Counted from the stretch's first letter, positions 26,059-34,778 are shown. The stretch: 64,000 nt of DNA from Sulfitobacter sp. DFL-14 (GCF_003335585.1 NZ_QBFD01000015.1:738744-802743); one strand, 5' to 3'. The notes: generated by a model from the letters alone, not told the origin. Numbers and translations: made by a program.

Positions 26059-26400
26059 TCACGTGGTCATTTGGAGGACATAACTCTGCCACAGATCAAA
26101 AGCATCGGATCTGGCGTGGCGGTATGAGGTGGCGGAAAGACGGTAGCGGCGGGGTCTGAATATCGTATTGATCTGGTCATGGGCGGACAGGAAACGCTGC
26201 GCCTGCCTTGGCGACTTGAACCGGCCCATGAGCTTTTCTCGCTTCCGCGTCGGTCGGTGCGAGCCCTCGATCCGGTTATTGATCCCTTTGTGGGCGCGGT
26301 GGTCGGTGTCCGGGGCCAGTTGAAGGATCGGTTTGATATAGCTGCGCAACTTGTCCGTGATGATAACGCGGGAAACGAAAGCCTTTCAGGCGCGGCATCT
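26059..26400 (-). mobile_element. IS6-family transposase C-terminal fragment
   Basis: The minus strand reads VIITDKLRSYIKPI, then HKGINNRIEGSHRPTRKREK, MGRFKSPRQAQRFLSAHDQI and a tail RSDAFDLWQSYV. This is the C-terminal half of an IS6/IS26-type DDE transposase, including the conserved NNR.E.SH.PTR.RE block. The N-terminal half is missing here. Further upstream (26400-26507) the frame is broken. A matching N-terminal remnant in the same orientation lies at 29839-30236, beyond the two lipoprotein genes. Confidence 0.85.
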
Positions 26401-26507
26401 CAGCTGGAATTTTCTTGGCCACCAGCTAGACGAACTCAGCAGGGTCAGCACGTTGGCATTCCCCTGTAGACATATCCAGGCCAAAGCTCGATGGTTTAGC
26501 CACGTAT

Positions 26508-28550
26508 TCACGGCTCAGAGAGATTTAGACCATTAAGCCCAAATGCGTCGCTAATATCCTTTCTGTGCGCATTGAGTTTCCAAGAGGTGAAGTTGCTCAG
26601 GGCGAAAAGTCGGGGGCGAGACGTGTGGATTAGATGGCCGGGTGTGTCCCAAAAAGTGCGGATATGCGGGAAGCCGTTGTTTCCTACCCACAAGCCTTTC
26701 CGCCTTTTTGGTCCCCAGTTCTTATCCAGGTTCAATGTCTTTTGAATATCTGCGATTTCACTATCTGACATCCCGTCATCAGCCGTTGTGTCCCTAATCT
26801 CCTTCAGCCAAGCCTCGTCCATTCCCAGAAACAGGATGCAGATCATTGGCGTGTAGGGTCGCGAAGGGATCGGCCCATGATTTACTTTTGGTCGTTTTGC
26901 ATAGGGCGCTATGATTGGTCTGTAGTGATAGCGTTTGCAGCTAAGGTTATTGTTCGCCCGAAGGTCTTTCGCGACTGCTAAAAGGTCGTAGTAGCCGCTC
27001 AGGTGCTCTTGGCCACGTGGAACGTCACTCTCTACCAGCCTTAAACCCAAATTATGTATCTGCTCATCTGTTCTCACAAAAAAGGTCGGAATATCGTTAC
27101 CGAGCATATCAATGCAATGGGAGATATCTTTGTTGGTGTCCTTCAACTTTTCAGGGTTAGGTACCGCACGACCAGCATCGCGAAGACCGTCTGCGCAGCT
27201 GTCGATCATCCCTTTTTTTTTGCCTTTACCCGTCGGCCTGTCCATTGGCACTGCGGAATTCGCAAAAACAAGAATGTTCTCAACCTGTCGGGCAAGCAAA
27301 GGAGCCAGCCCCAAATTGTCTTCATGACCACCATCACCGTGCGCCCATTCTTTTTCGAACCTCTCTCCCCTGCTGGAAAGCAGCTTTCGTTGCTTGGGGG
27401 TTTTTTGCGGGCCAGGGATATAATGTTCGGGGAAACCAAAGTTCGCCGCCAGCAGCCGTAAACCGGGGACTGACACGCTTTTCTCAACCGGAGCGGCACC
27501 AGCGCCTGCAACCATGTTGGACACCGAATAGTTCAATCGCGTTTCATCGGTACGATTACCAAAAATCGGATCGCGCAACGTTAGTTTTGTGATGGTTCCT
27601 GACGTGTCTACACCCTGAGTGACATAGTCATAGCCAAAGGATTCAATGAACCCGCCTCCCAGCTCAATTTGCGACCCGTTCCCTGGCCTATATCCAATCT
27701 CTTGCGGAACTCCGGTGTACAGGGGCGTCATTTCCATCCGAAATTTGTCTGCTGGCCCGATGAAAGTTCGCTTCAGCAGCATTGTACCACCCGCGATCAG
27801 ATAGGGGCGCTCGCGCTCAACATAGTGGATTGGGGTGTTCCTTAAACGCGGGTTTTCAGCCAAAATTCTGAGGCGATCAAGCGCGCGCCACGTGAACACA
27901 TTGTCTGGCACGCCATTCTTATTGTTACTAAGGCCAAAAGGCTCGAGGTAAATTTCGCCAAGCGCTTCGGCGTAGGATTCATCGAACTTACCGTTAACCC
28001 AGGCGCTGGCCACTTTTGCAGTAATCTTGCCATTGCTGATCGCCCCCAGAAAAGACCCGTCTTCGAAATCGTCTCTGGTTGATTGAGTCTCCAGCTTGGG
28101 TATCTGCCGCGCGACCTCAGACGCAGAGTGGGTCACACCCAGAAACCGCTGTTGGTCACAGTTTCTGGCCCTCACCGATGGGCAGTTTTTTAGAAAGGTG
28201 TAAGGTATCGCGGCCCAGCTTCCGCCGGATACAGCCGAGATGTAGCGCACCTTTCCGATCCATCCAAGATCGTGCAAGGTACGTATCTGCCCCAATGCTG
28301 CCGGGGCCGCTCTGTTACCGCCGCCTTGAAAGGCGACGCCAAAAGACGAGCGATTTTCGCTGATTTTCGGCTCTTGCATCTCGGGGTAGTGCGACCCAAG
28401 AAACGGCGTGCGCCAGAACATGGCGGTTAGCGGACCCTTCTTCCCATCACCTTCGGCGAGCCCTTTGTCAGTTGTGCAAGATGACAAGAGAACGCCAAAA
28501 ACAAGAAGTGTTGCACAGACTGCGTTACGGCGAAGTCTAAAAGGTTTCAT
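26508..28550 (-). CDS. Patatin/PLA2-like phospholipase lipoprotein
   Basis: A 680-residue protein with a lipoprotein signal (LLVFGVLLSSC, Cys at about 25). The catalytic parts are a Gly-rich oxyanion segment (GVAFQGGGNRAAPAALGQIR, about 72-91), a nucleophile elbow ISAVSGGSWAAIPY (the Ser of SGGSW) and a distal acidic motif HGDGGHEDNLG carrying the presumed catalytic Asp. This is the Ser-Asp dyad layout of patatin and cytosolic PLA2 enzymes, which cleave acyl groups from phospholipids. The start follows the MBL gene stop by 4 nt. The region looks poorer in G+C than the neighbouring genes and is bracketed by IS6 remnants, so acquisition by transfer is likely. Confidence 0.8.
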   Translation of the reverse strand: MKPFRLRRNAVCATLLVFGVLLSSCTTDKGLAEGDGKKGPLTAMFWRTPFLGSHYPEMQEPKISENRSSFGVAFQGGGNRAAPAALGQIRTLHDLGWIGKVRYISAVSGGSWAAIPYTFLKNCPSVRARNCDQQRFLGVTHSASEVARQIPKLETQSTRDDFEDGSFLGAISNGKITAKVASAWVNGKFDESYAEALGEIYLEPFGLSNNKNGVPDNVFTWRALDRLRILAENPRLRNTPIHYVERERPYLIAGGTMLLKRTFIGPADKFRMEMTPLYTGVPQEIGYRPGNGSQIELGGGFIESFGYDYVTQGVDTSGTITKLTLRDPIFGNRTDETRLNYSVSNMVAGAGAAPVEKSVSVPGLRLLAANFGFPEHYIPGPQKTPKQRKLLSSRGERFEKEWAHGDGGHEDNLGLAPLLARQVENILVFANSAVPMDRPTGKGKKKGMIDSCADGLRDAGRAVPNPEKLKDTNKDISHCIDMLGNDIPTFFVRTDEQIHNLGLRLVESDVPRGQEHLSGYYDLLAVAKDLRANNNLSCKRYHYRPIIAPYAKRPKVNHGPIPSRPYTPMICILFLGMDEAWLKEIRDTTADDGMSDSEIADIQKTLNLDKNWGPKRRKGLWVGNNGFPHIRTFWDTPGHLIHTSRPRLFALSNFTSWKLNAHRKDISDAFGLNGLNLSEP

Positions 28551-28554
28551 TTAT

Positions 28555-29634
28555 TTACCTTTCGGAAATGGATGTCGAAAATGGGTCAAACGGTTTAAAA
28601 ACGGGTACTGAGGCAAGGTTTATTTGCGGGTCGGCATTGGCGAATTCCTCCAGCCAAGCAAGTGCACGATCAAGCTGTTCATAAACAGGCGCATTAAGCA
28701 CGGGCAAGTCCGAATCCAAGGCTGGCGACATACTATCCCAATGGACGGGCACAACACGCTTGGCGCCGCTGGCAAGTACAGTTTCGGCCCAATACGTTTC
28801 GGCCTTTTTCCGACTACCCCAGCCAAGACCTCCGATGCCTAGGAAAATGACATCGGCCTGAAGGTCTGGATCCGTTAGGGTAGTTCCTATCTCACCCGCC
28901 GTTGGAACAACCAGAATGGAGCCATTTCGCGTCTGCACATGAGCGGCAAGGCTGGCTCCCTCTTTCAGGTTTTTCACGCGTGTCGGGAACGTCCAATTCG
29001 GATCGTAACTTGAACGTTCTAGTAACACAGAGGCCGGATTGGTCGAGTGTTCTACATGCAACAAAGTGACAGTCATATTTCCGAGGTCAATCTTGGTTTT
29101 TCCATGCGCTTCATTGAATTCATGCACGTTCTTGATCGGACATAGGTTAGGAAAAAATGCCTGCGTTTTGGTATAGATATTGTTGACAACATCGTCTGCA
29201 ATAAGCGTCGCACCCGTCAACGCCGCGATCAAAGGTGCATCAAGGGCATGATCAAAATGCCCGTGCATGGCGACGATAGCATCAAGCCTAGATTTTTGTG
29301 GAATTGTGCTTTTGCACTTGTCTTTGGTTTCGATCCCGCTGCGCTCTAATATTTCACGGATGGATGTTATGTCTGGTTGGATTGGTCGTAACAGCGCATT
29401 CTTCGGACGGCTCACAAAACCGTCAATCATCAAGGTGTTGTTTCCGTCTCGGATCAAGAAACTTGAAACACCAAAGTACTGCATTTCAGATCGATGTGTT
29501 ATTCGATCTAGGGCCGGTACCATGTTGGTATGCTCGTTCCAGAATTTGTCAAATGATCGACTACATCCAGACGCCATCAAAATGAGTATCCCAAGTTTCA
29601 AGATACAAACAGCCTGATTGGAGATTATTCTCAT
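28555..29634 (-). CDS. MBL-fold metallohydrolase lipoprotein
   Basis: About 359 residues with a lipobox in LILMASGCSRS. The metallo-beta-lactamase signature appears as VAMHGHFDHALD, with further likely ligands in LLHVEHS and RVVPVHWDS. The N-terminal YFGVSSFLIRDGNNTLMIDG resembles UlaG/NAPE-PLD-type MBL proteins rather than true beta-lactamases. It is the first gene of a two-gene unit with the phospholipase. The ATG at 29634 is preferred because the frame upstream of it is not signal-peptide-like. Substrate unknown; a phosphodiester or lactone-like bond is plausible. Confidence 0.78.
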   Translation of the reverse strand: MRIISNQAVCILKLGILILMASGCSRSFDKFWNEHTNMVPALDRITHRSEMQYFGVSSFLIRDGNNTLMIDGFVSRPKNALLRPIQPDITSIREILERSGIETKDKCKSTIPQKSRLDAIVAMHGHFDHALDAPLIAALTGATLIADDVVNNIYTKTQAFFPNLCPIKNVHEFNEAHGKTKIDLGNMTVTLLHVEHSTNPASVLLERSSYDPNWTFPTRVKNLKEGASLAAHVQTRNGSILVVPTAGEIGTTLTDPDLQADVIFLGIGGLGWGSRKKAETYWAETVLASGAKRVVPVHWDSMSPALDSDLPVLNAPVYEQLDRALAWLEEFANADPQINLASVPVFKPFDPFSTSISER

Positions 29635-29838
29635 CTGCTCATTATTCTGTCTTCCATTGGGTGAAGCCAATCAGAATTAGTGGCACTTTTCAAGGTGTGG
29701 CAAATTTAGACAAAGGGGCATGAACGCACGAACGATAAGCCTCATAGATCCTTTTCCAATTTACAGATCGCGCGTTAAGTGAATCTTTAGTTCTACTAAA
29801 GGGAAACTTTTCCGACTAAACCCACTCTGATATCGGTA

Positions 29839-30236
29839 TTAACTTGAACGCTGTAAATCGGTTACATCGGTGGCGAACGACATGGTGTGATCGCGGCGGT
29901 CGCTCTCCGAAGTTTCGTCCATCCGCCACGCACGCCCCGTTGGGGCCTTTCGATGATGTGCCTCTTCGGCAATTACGCTCGCATATCTCCCGACCCAGCG
30001 ATTGAGTGTTGCATGATCCAGATCGACGCCACGTTCGCCCATGATCTCCTCAAGGTCGCGATACGAAACGGGAAAGCGAACGTAGAAATAAACGGGTACA
30101 GGATCACCGATTTCGGGAACTGTGCACCTTTGAAATTGATCAACTCGTCCATCCTAACCTGATATCGGGAAAGAGTGGGGTCTGGATCGTCACGCCCGGC
30201 AATGGAAACCAAATCCTAAACTTTGCGACACTACCG
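29839..30236 (-). mobile_element. IS6-family transposase N-terminal remnant with terminal repeat
   Basis: Read on the minus strand from 30236, an IS6-like end GGTAGTGTCGCAAAGTTTAG is followed by FKGAQFPKSVILYPFIS in one frame and MGERGVDLDHATLNRWVGRY to RAWRMDET in another. These are the N-terminal HTH part and the first DDE motif of an IS6 transposase, broken by at least one frameshift. The stretch 29635-29838 between it and the MBL gene holds no gene. Confidence 0.8.
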
Positions 30237-30271
30237 GTGATCCGGCCCGTGCCCAACTACCCGGCGGAGCC

Positions 30272-31252
30272 TCAGCCTGCTTGCAGGTAAGGGGCAAGGT
30301 CTTCGGGTGGATCGATCACGGACACGATCTTGAGTTGGGCGATGGTCCGTTTCAACGCGTTTCCCAAATGCGTCGACAGCATGCTTGCCGCCGCAGGGCG
30401 TGTGCGCGCCAGGATCAGATCCACGATCATGCCTTGCTCGGTGAGCGTCTGTCGATCCGGAGGCAACCCGAGCGAAAACAGGACCCGCTGTGATGAGCGC
30501 AATGCCGCGCGGTTCGACCGCACGTACTCGGCAAGATCGTCGTTCGCGGTCGACAGGATGGCGAGATCGTAAAAGCGCCCCTCGAGTTCGAACCACAGTT
30601 CCGGGTCGGCGGGGCCATCCTGGGGCAAGCAGCGGATGTCGGCGCTCAGCCGGGCAAGCGCCTCGAAATTCGGTTCGGCGCTTTCCAGTGCCGCAACTTC
30701 GAGGACCGCGGCCAGTTCGAACTTGTTGCGGAAACGATGCGCGGTCAGGGGCTCCACCACCCAGCGGGAGGTGCTGCTCTTTGTGACGAGGCCACGCTCC
30801 TGGAGGCGGCCCAGGACGTCCCGGACAACGGTGCGGCTCACGCCGAAACACTCGGCGACGAGGGATTCGATGATCCGATAGCGCCCGAAGATGAGGCAGC
30901 GGGCGAGATCGGCCTCCATCTCTTCCTGGATCCGCAGCCAGTTGGGCTTGCCTGCGCTCTCCTCGAACTGGTCAAGGTCCAGGTCAATGGCGCGCAGGTC
31001 CTGCCGCAGGGGCTGATCCGATCCGGCGACAAGGTAGCCGCGTCCGTCGAAACGGCACAACCGTCCTTCTTCGGCCAGGAGGGTCAGCGCGCGTTTGACC
31101 GTCGCACGGGACACGGAAAGCCGTTCGGACAGGGCGCTTTCCTGCACCACGAGACCGGGCTTCAGGGTGCCGCTGTCGATGTTGCTGCGCAGGATGTCGG
31201 CGGTGCTCTCGAACAAGGGGCTGCGACGGGCGCCGAATGCATCCTCTGTCAT
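30272..31252 (-). CDS. GntR-type regulator with two winged-helix domains and an FCD-like domain
   Basis: A 326-residue regulator. The first winged helix covers about 10-75 (LSERLSVSRATVKRALTLLA). A second one covers about 105-170 (VAECFGVSRTVVRDVLGRLQ). The all-helical C-terminal ligand domain (about 175-300) looks FCD-like. Most GntR proteins have only one HTH, so the tandem arrangement is unusual. It is divergent from the ABC-CobW/asparaginase operon. The 288-nt intergenic region carries three TTTGTRYAC-type repeats that probably are its operators. Confidence 0.8.
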   Translation of the reverse strand: MTEDAFGARRSPLFESTADILRSNIDSGTLKPGLVVQESALSERLSVSRATVKRALTLLAEEGRLCRFDGRGYLVAGSDQPLRQDLRAIDLDLDQFEESAGKPNWLRIQEEMEADLARCLIFGRYRIIESLVAECFGVSRTVVRDVLGRLQERGLVTKSSTSRWVVEPLTAHRFRNKFELAAVLEVAALESAEPNFEALARLSADIRCLPQDGPADPELWFELEGRFYDLAILSTANDDLAEYVRSNRAALRSSQRVLFSLGLPPDRQTLTEQGMIVDLILARTRPAAASMLSTHLGNALKRTIAQLKIVSVIDPPEDLAPYLQAG

Positions 31253-31330
31253 CTGGGGGTCCTTTACTAACGGTCGGTTGAGTCGGGCTCGGACGTTTTA
31301 CCGTATCCAAGGCGAAGATTGATACGATTT

Positions 31331-31347
31331 TTTGTGCACAAAGATCA
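31331..31347. promoter_or_regulatory. Operator-like repeat 1 (TTTGTGCACAAAGATCA)
   Basis: TTTGTGCACAAAGATCA contains the palindrome TTGTGCACAA. It shares its layout and its AAGATCA tail with the repeat at 31457, and lies between the divergent GntR gene and the ABC operon. Confidence 0.55.
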
Positions 31348-31456
31348 CGCATGCGGTCCACAGAATATCCGCCAGGAGTTGGCTGTCGCAGACGGCATGC
31401 TGCTTTTATCGCAGTTCTTCAGGCGAAAGCGACCAATTTTTCGGCGTACTATGAAT

Positions 31457-31473
31457 TTTGTACACGAAGATCA
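31457..31473. promoter_or_regulatory. Operator-like repeat 2 (TTTGTACACGAAGATCA)
   Basis: TTTGTACACGAAGATCA matches repeat 1 at 15 of 17 positions and keeps the AAGATCA tail. It lies 84 nt upstream of the GTG start of the ABC gene. Confidence 0.55.
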
Positions 31474-31504
31474 TTTAATCCTTGCCTGAATCGGAAAAAC
31501 GATG

Positions 31505-31521
31505 TTTGTGTACATAAAACA
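31505..31521. promoter_or_regulatory. Operator-like repeat 3 (TTTGTGTACATAAAACA)
   Basis: TTTGTGTACATAAAACA shares the TTTGTRYAC core of the other two sites but not the GATCA tail. It lies 20 nt upstream of the ABC gene start, a position that would block its expression. Confidence 0.45.
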
Positions 31522-31540
31522 CATAACCCGGGAGTGAAGC

Positions 31541-32587
31541 GTGCTTAATCTCAGCGGGGTCACGCGGCGATACGGCGATACCGTCGCGTTGGAAGACCTC
31601 AATCTCATCGTGCCGGAAGACACGTATATGTCGCTGCTCGGGGCCTCCGGCTCGGGCAAGACGACGCTGCTGCGGCTCATCGCCGGCTTTGAAGAGCCGG
31701 ACGCCGGCCAGCTCTGGCTGGATGGCGAAAGGCTTGACGGCAAGGCGCCGCACAAGCGCGACATCGGCTTCGTGTTCCAGAACTTCGCGCTCTTCCCGCA
31801 CCTCAGCGTGCAGGAAAACGTCGAATTCGGGCTGAAGCACCGCGAAACCGGGGCCTGCACCGATCCGAAGGAGCTGGCAGACCGCGCCGCCAAGGCGCTG
31901 CAACTCGTCGGCCTTGATGGCTTCGGGCATCGCGGCGTGGGTGAAATCTCCGGCGGTCAGAAACAGCGGGTGGCGCTGGCGCGTACCCTGGTGACCGAGC
32001 CGCGCATCGTCCTGCTCGACGAGCCGCTGGGCGCGCTCGACGCCAACCTGCGCAACCGGATGTGCGACGAGCTGCGCGCCATCCGCGAGCGACTCAAGGT
32101 CAGCTTCCTGCATGTGACCGGATCGGAAACCGAGGCGCTGACCATGGGCGACACCGTCGCGGTGCTGTCCGATGGCAAGATCGCGCACGGTCACGATCAT
32201 GACCACAAGCATCACCACGGGCATCACCATCACGACGAAACCCTTGGTGTCGTGACCTTTTCGCTGACCGTGGAACAGCCGCTCGACTGGACGGATTTCG
32301 GCATCTGGCTGACGCTGCTGCTGCATCGCCACGGCGACCGGATCTTTCGCGTCAAGGGCATCCTCGCCCTTGCAGGCGAAGCGCGTCCCGTCGCCATCCA
32401 CGGCGTGCAGCACCTTGTCCATGCGCCCGTGCACATGGAGCACTGGCCGGACGGGCCGCGGCACTCGCGCCTGGTTTTCATCCTCGAAGGGCTCGACCCG
32501 GCGTTGATCCGCCGCTCGTTCCATGCCTTCATACGGTTGAACGACACGCGTGGGGCCCAAGCGGCCAAAGGGGAAGAGGCCGCCTGA
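31541..32587 (+). CDS. ABC transporter ATPase fused to a His-rich CobW/COG0523 C-terminal domain
   Basis: A 348-residue chimera. Residues 1-213 are a PotA-like ABC ATPase: Walker A GASGSGKTT (34-42), Q-loop FQNFAL, signature EISGGQKQRVALA (135-147), Walker B IVLLDEP. The H-loop reads HVTGSETEAL where THDQ.EAL is usual, so the switch His is absent. At about 216 the protein changes to HGHDHDHKHHHGHHHH and then a CobW C-terminal domain (LDWTDFGIWLTLLL, FRVKGILALAGE, VAIHGVQHLVH, SRLVFI). CobW proteins are metal-chaperone GTPases with exactly this His-rich linker. No TOBE domain remains. Start is GTG with a GGGAG site. Either a natural fusion or a deletion joint. Confidence 0.85.
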   Translation: MLNLSGVTRRYGDTVALEDLNLIVPEDTYMSLLGASGSGKTTLLRLIAGFEEPDAGQLWLDGERLDGKAPHKRDIGFVFQNFALFPHLSVQENVEFGLKHRETGACTDPKELADRAAKALQLVGLDGFGHRGVGEISGGQKQRVALARTLVTEPRIVLLDEPLGALDANLRNRMCDELRAIRERLKVSFLHVTGSETEALTMGDTVAVLSDGKIAHGHDHDHKHHHGHHHHDETLGVVTFSLTVEQPLDWTDFGIWLTLLLHRHGDRIFRVKGILALAGEARPVAIHGVQHLVHAPVHMEHWPDGPRHSRLVFILEGLDPALIRRSFHAFIRLNDTRGAQAAKGEEAA

Positions 32588-33793
32588 ATGGAAAAATTGC
32601 GCATCCTGTGTACCGAGATCCTGCCCTGGCGGCTCCTGAAAGCGCAGGCCGAGCAAGACCTGGGCTTCGAGCTGGAGTTCCTGGAACAGGATTTCGTGGG
32701 TACGCAGCGCACGGCGGCGATGTCCCCGGACAGCTACGATGTCTACGACCAGTGCTTCCACAATCTCGACATCGTCTGGCACTGGCGGGCGATCCAGCCG
32801 ATCGACGTGGCCCGTATCGAGACATGGGACGAGATGAGCGGCCTTGCCCGCATCGACCAGGGCCCCTCGCAGGGGGCGTTCAACGGTGCGGGGGACAGAC
32901 CGTCCTCGCGGCTTTACGTGCAATCCGACGCCACGCTGGGCGATACGCCCACGGGGCGGATCTCCATGCTGCCGACGGTGTACAACTTCGACAGTTTCGC
33001 GGTGAACAGCGAAGTCGGCAACCTCGACGTAGACCGCGACATCACCAGCTGGGCAGAGCTGCTGGAAGACCGCTGGTTCGGTCGCGTCTCGCTGGTTGAT
33101 GAACCAGCCATCGGGGCGTTCGACCTGACCATGGCGCTGATGGCGGCAGGGCGGATGCAGGTGCGCGACCTCGGCAACATGACCGTGGCAGAGATCGAAG
33201 AGATGTTCTCCCACGGCATGGACCTGGCCCGGTCGGGGCACCTCGCGCCGTTCTGGCGGCAGGCGACGGAGCCGGTCGATCGCTTCGCCAGCGGCGAACT
33301 GGCGATTTCCTCGATCTGGTCGCCCGCCGTCGTCGAGATGAAGGGACGCGGTCTGAAGATACGGCAGGCCACACCCGTCGAAGGCTACCGCGCCTGGCAT
33401 GGCGGCATGTGCCTTTCGGCGCGGCTGTCGGGGCAAAAGCTCGACATGGCCTATGCCTGGATGAATTGGTTCCTGTCGGGTTGGGCAGGGGCCACCATGG
33501 CCCGGCAGGGCTATTACATGTCTGTGCCGGAACGGGTGCGTGCGGTTCTCGATCCCGACGAATGGGATTACTGGTACGGCGGCAAGCCCGCCGCCCGCAA
33601 TCTGCCGGACCCGCGGGGCCGGCCTGCCATCCGGGCCGGCGAAATCCGCTCCGGCGGCGCCTTCCGCGACCGGGCCAGCCGCATCGCCGTCTGGAACACG
33701 ACCATGGACGAACACAATTTCCTTGTACGCCGCTGGGGAGAGCTGACCGAAGCCGCCCACGGACGCGGCGCGCGGGGACGCAGGGCAGGATAG
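32588..33793 (+). CDS. PotD-like ABC solute-binding protein without signal peptide
   Basis: A 401-residue protein of the spermidine/putrescine binding-protein type (YDVYDQCFHNLDIVWHW, ISMLPTVYNFDSFAVN, VSLVDEPAIGAFDL, GYRAWHGGMCLSA). The N-terminus MEKLRILCTEILPW starts directly in the first beta strand, and no Sec, Tat or lipoprotein signal is seen upstream in frame. It begins right after the stop of the ABC-CobW fusion gene. The two permease genes expected in such an operon are absent. If expressed it may be cytoplasmic, or the signal may have been lost. Confidence 0.8.
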   Translation: MEKLRILCTEILPWRLLKAQAEQDLGFELEFLEQDFVGTQRTAAMSPDSYDVYDQCFHNLDIVWHWRAIQPIDVARIETWDEMSGLARIDQGPSQGAFNGAGDRPSSRLYVQSDATLGDTPTGRISMLPTVYNFDSFAVNSEVGNLDVDRDITSWAELLEDRWFGRVSLVDEPAIGAFDLTMALMAAGRMQVRDLGNMTVAEIEEMFSHGMDLARSGHLAPFWRQATEPVDRFASGELAISSIWSPAVVEMKGRGLKIRQATPVEGYRAWHGGMCLSARLSGQKLDMAYAWMNWFLSGWAGATMARQGYYMSVPERVRAVLDPDEWDYWYGGKPAARNLPDPRGRPAIRAGEIRSGGAFRDRASRIAVWNTTMDEHNFLVRRWGELTEAAHGRGARGRRAG

Positions 33794-33797
33794 ATAC

Positions 33798-34778
33798 ATG
33801 AAAAACGTCATACTCATCTCCACCGGCGGGACCATCGCGTCGGTCTCTGACCATGCGGGCGGCCCGGTCAATGCCGCCCTCGCGGGCGACCGACTGCTCG
33901 ACTCGCTGCACCAGAAGCCAGAAGGCATCGCGGTCAGGGTCCTGGATTTCCCGGCCCGGGGCAGCTATGCGCTCGATCTCGCGACGGTCCATGCGCTCTG
34001 CGAAAAGATCACCGAAACGCTGGCCGATGGCGATGTGGCGGGCGTCGTTGTCACCCACGGCACGGACACCATGGAGGAAAGCGTCTTCCTCGCGGATCTG
34101 CTGGTCGCCTCCGACAAGCCGGTGATCTTCACCGGGGCGCAGCGCCATGCGGGGGTGGCCGATACGGACGGGCCGCGAAACCTGGGCGATGCACTCACAT
34201 GTGCGGCGTCCGAGGCGCTTGTCGGGCTTGGCCCGGTCATCCTCTTCGAAGGCGAGATTCACGCGGCGCGCGAGGTGAGCAAGGTCCATGCCTCCCGCGT
34301 CGACACCTTCCGCTCGCCGGGTGCCGGCAAGCTGGGGGATGTGGACGCGGGCAAGGTCCATGTCAGCCGCAAACCGGCTGCACGGGTCCGCATCGACGCG
34401 CCGCGGCTTGATCCGGATGTCGAACTCATCGCACCCGGTCTCGGCACCACGCCGCGCCTGCTGGATTTCTGTGCCGAGAGCGGCGTCTCCGGCGTTGTCA
34501 TCTCTGCCTTCGGCCGGGGCAATGCGCCCATGGGCTTTGCCGCCGCCGCCGAGCGCCTGATCGGCCGGGGCATTCCGGTCGTGATCGCCACCCGCTGCAG
34601 CGAGGGGCGGACCATGGCGGTCTATGGCAATGACTCCGGGGCGACGACGTTGGAAGACGCGGGTTGCATCCTTGGCGGCTCGCTTTCGAGCTATAAATCG
34701 CGACTGCTGCTTTCTGCCCTGCTGGGCGCAGGAGAGAGCGCCGAGGCTATCAAGACATATTTTTTGCGCTTCGGATAA
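33798..34778 (+). CDS. L-asparaginase family protein
   Basis: A 326-residue amidohydrolase. Both threonine motifs of the bacterial asparaginase family are intact: LISTGGTIASV (T12 nucleophile) and VVVTHGTDTMEE (T89, D90). It has no signal peptide, so it is a cytoplasmic enzyme. It would release ammonia from asparagine or a related amide. Its gene starts 4 nt after the solute-binding gene, in the same GntR-controlled unit, hinting that the imported compound is an amide or that nitrogen release is the purpose. Confidence 0.9.
   Translation: MKNVILISTGGTIASVSDHAGGPVNAALAGDRLLDSLHQKPEGIAVRVLDFPARGSYALDLATVHALCEKITETLADGDVAGVVVTHGTDTMEESVFLADLLVASDKPVIFTGAQRHAGVADTDGPRNLGDALTCAASEALVGLGPVILFEGEIHAAREVSKVHASRVDTFRSPGAGKLGDVDAGKVHVSRKPAARVRIDAPRLDPDVELIAPGLGTTPRLLDFCAESGVSGVVISAFGRGNAPMGFAAAAERLIGRGIPVVIATRCSEGRTMAVYGNDSGATTLEDAGCILGGSLSSYKSRLLLSALLGAGESAEAIKTYFLRFG

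Noticed and set aside
24837..26159. A 440-codon open frame on the plus strand
   Set aside because: It is antisense to the SDR gene; only its last part (about 25921-26048) carries real coding signal, as an IS5 fragment.
32204..32236. The poly-His stretch as a cloning tag or artefact
   Set aside because: It is a mixed His/Asp/Gly/Lys tract and is followed by a genuine CobW C-terminal domain, where such natural linkers occur.
31475..33928. An 817-codon open frame on the minus strand
   Set aside because: It is antisense to the ABC-CobW and binding-protein genes, both of which show clear family motifs. The composition (many Arg, Pro, His, Gln) is that of a shadow frame.
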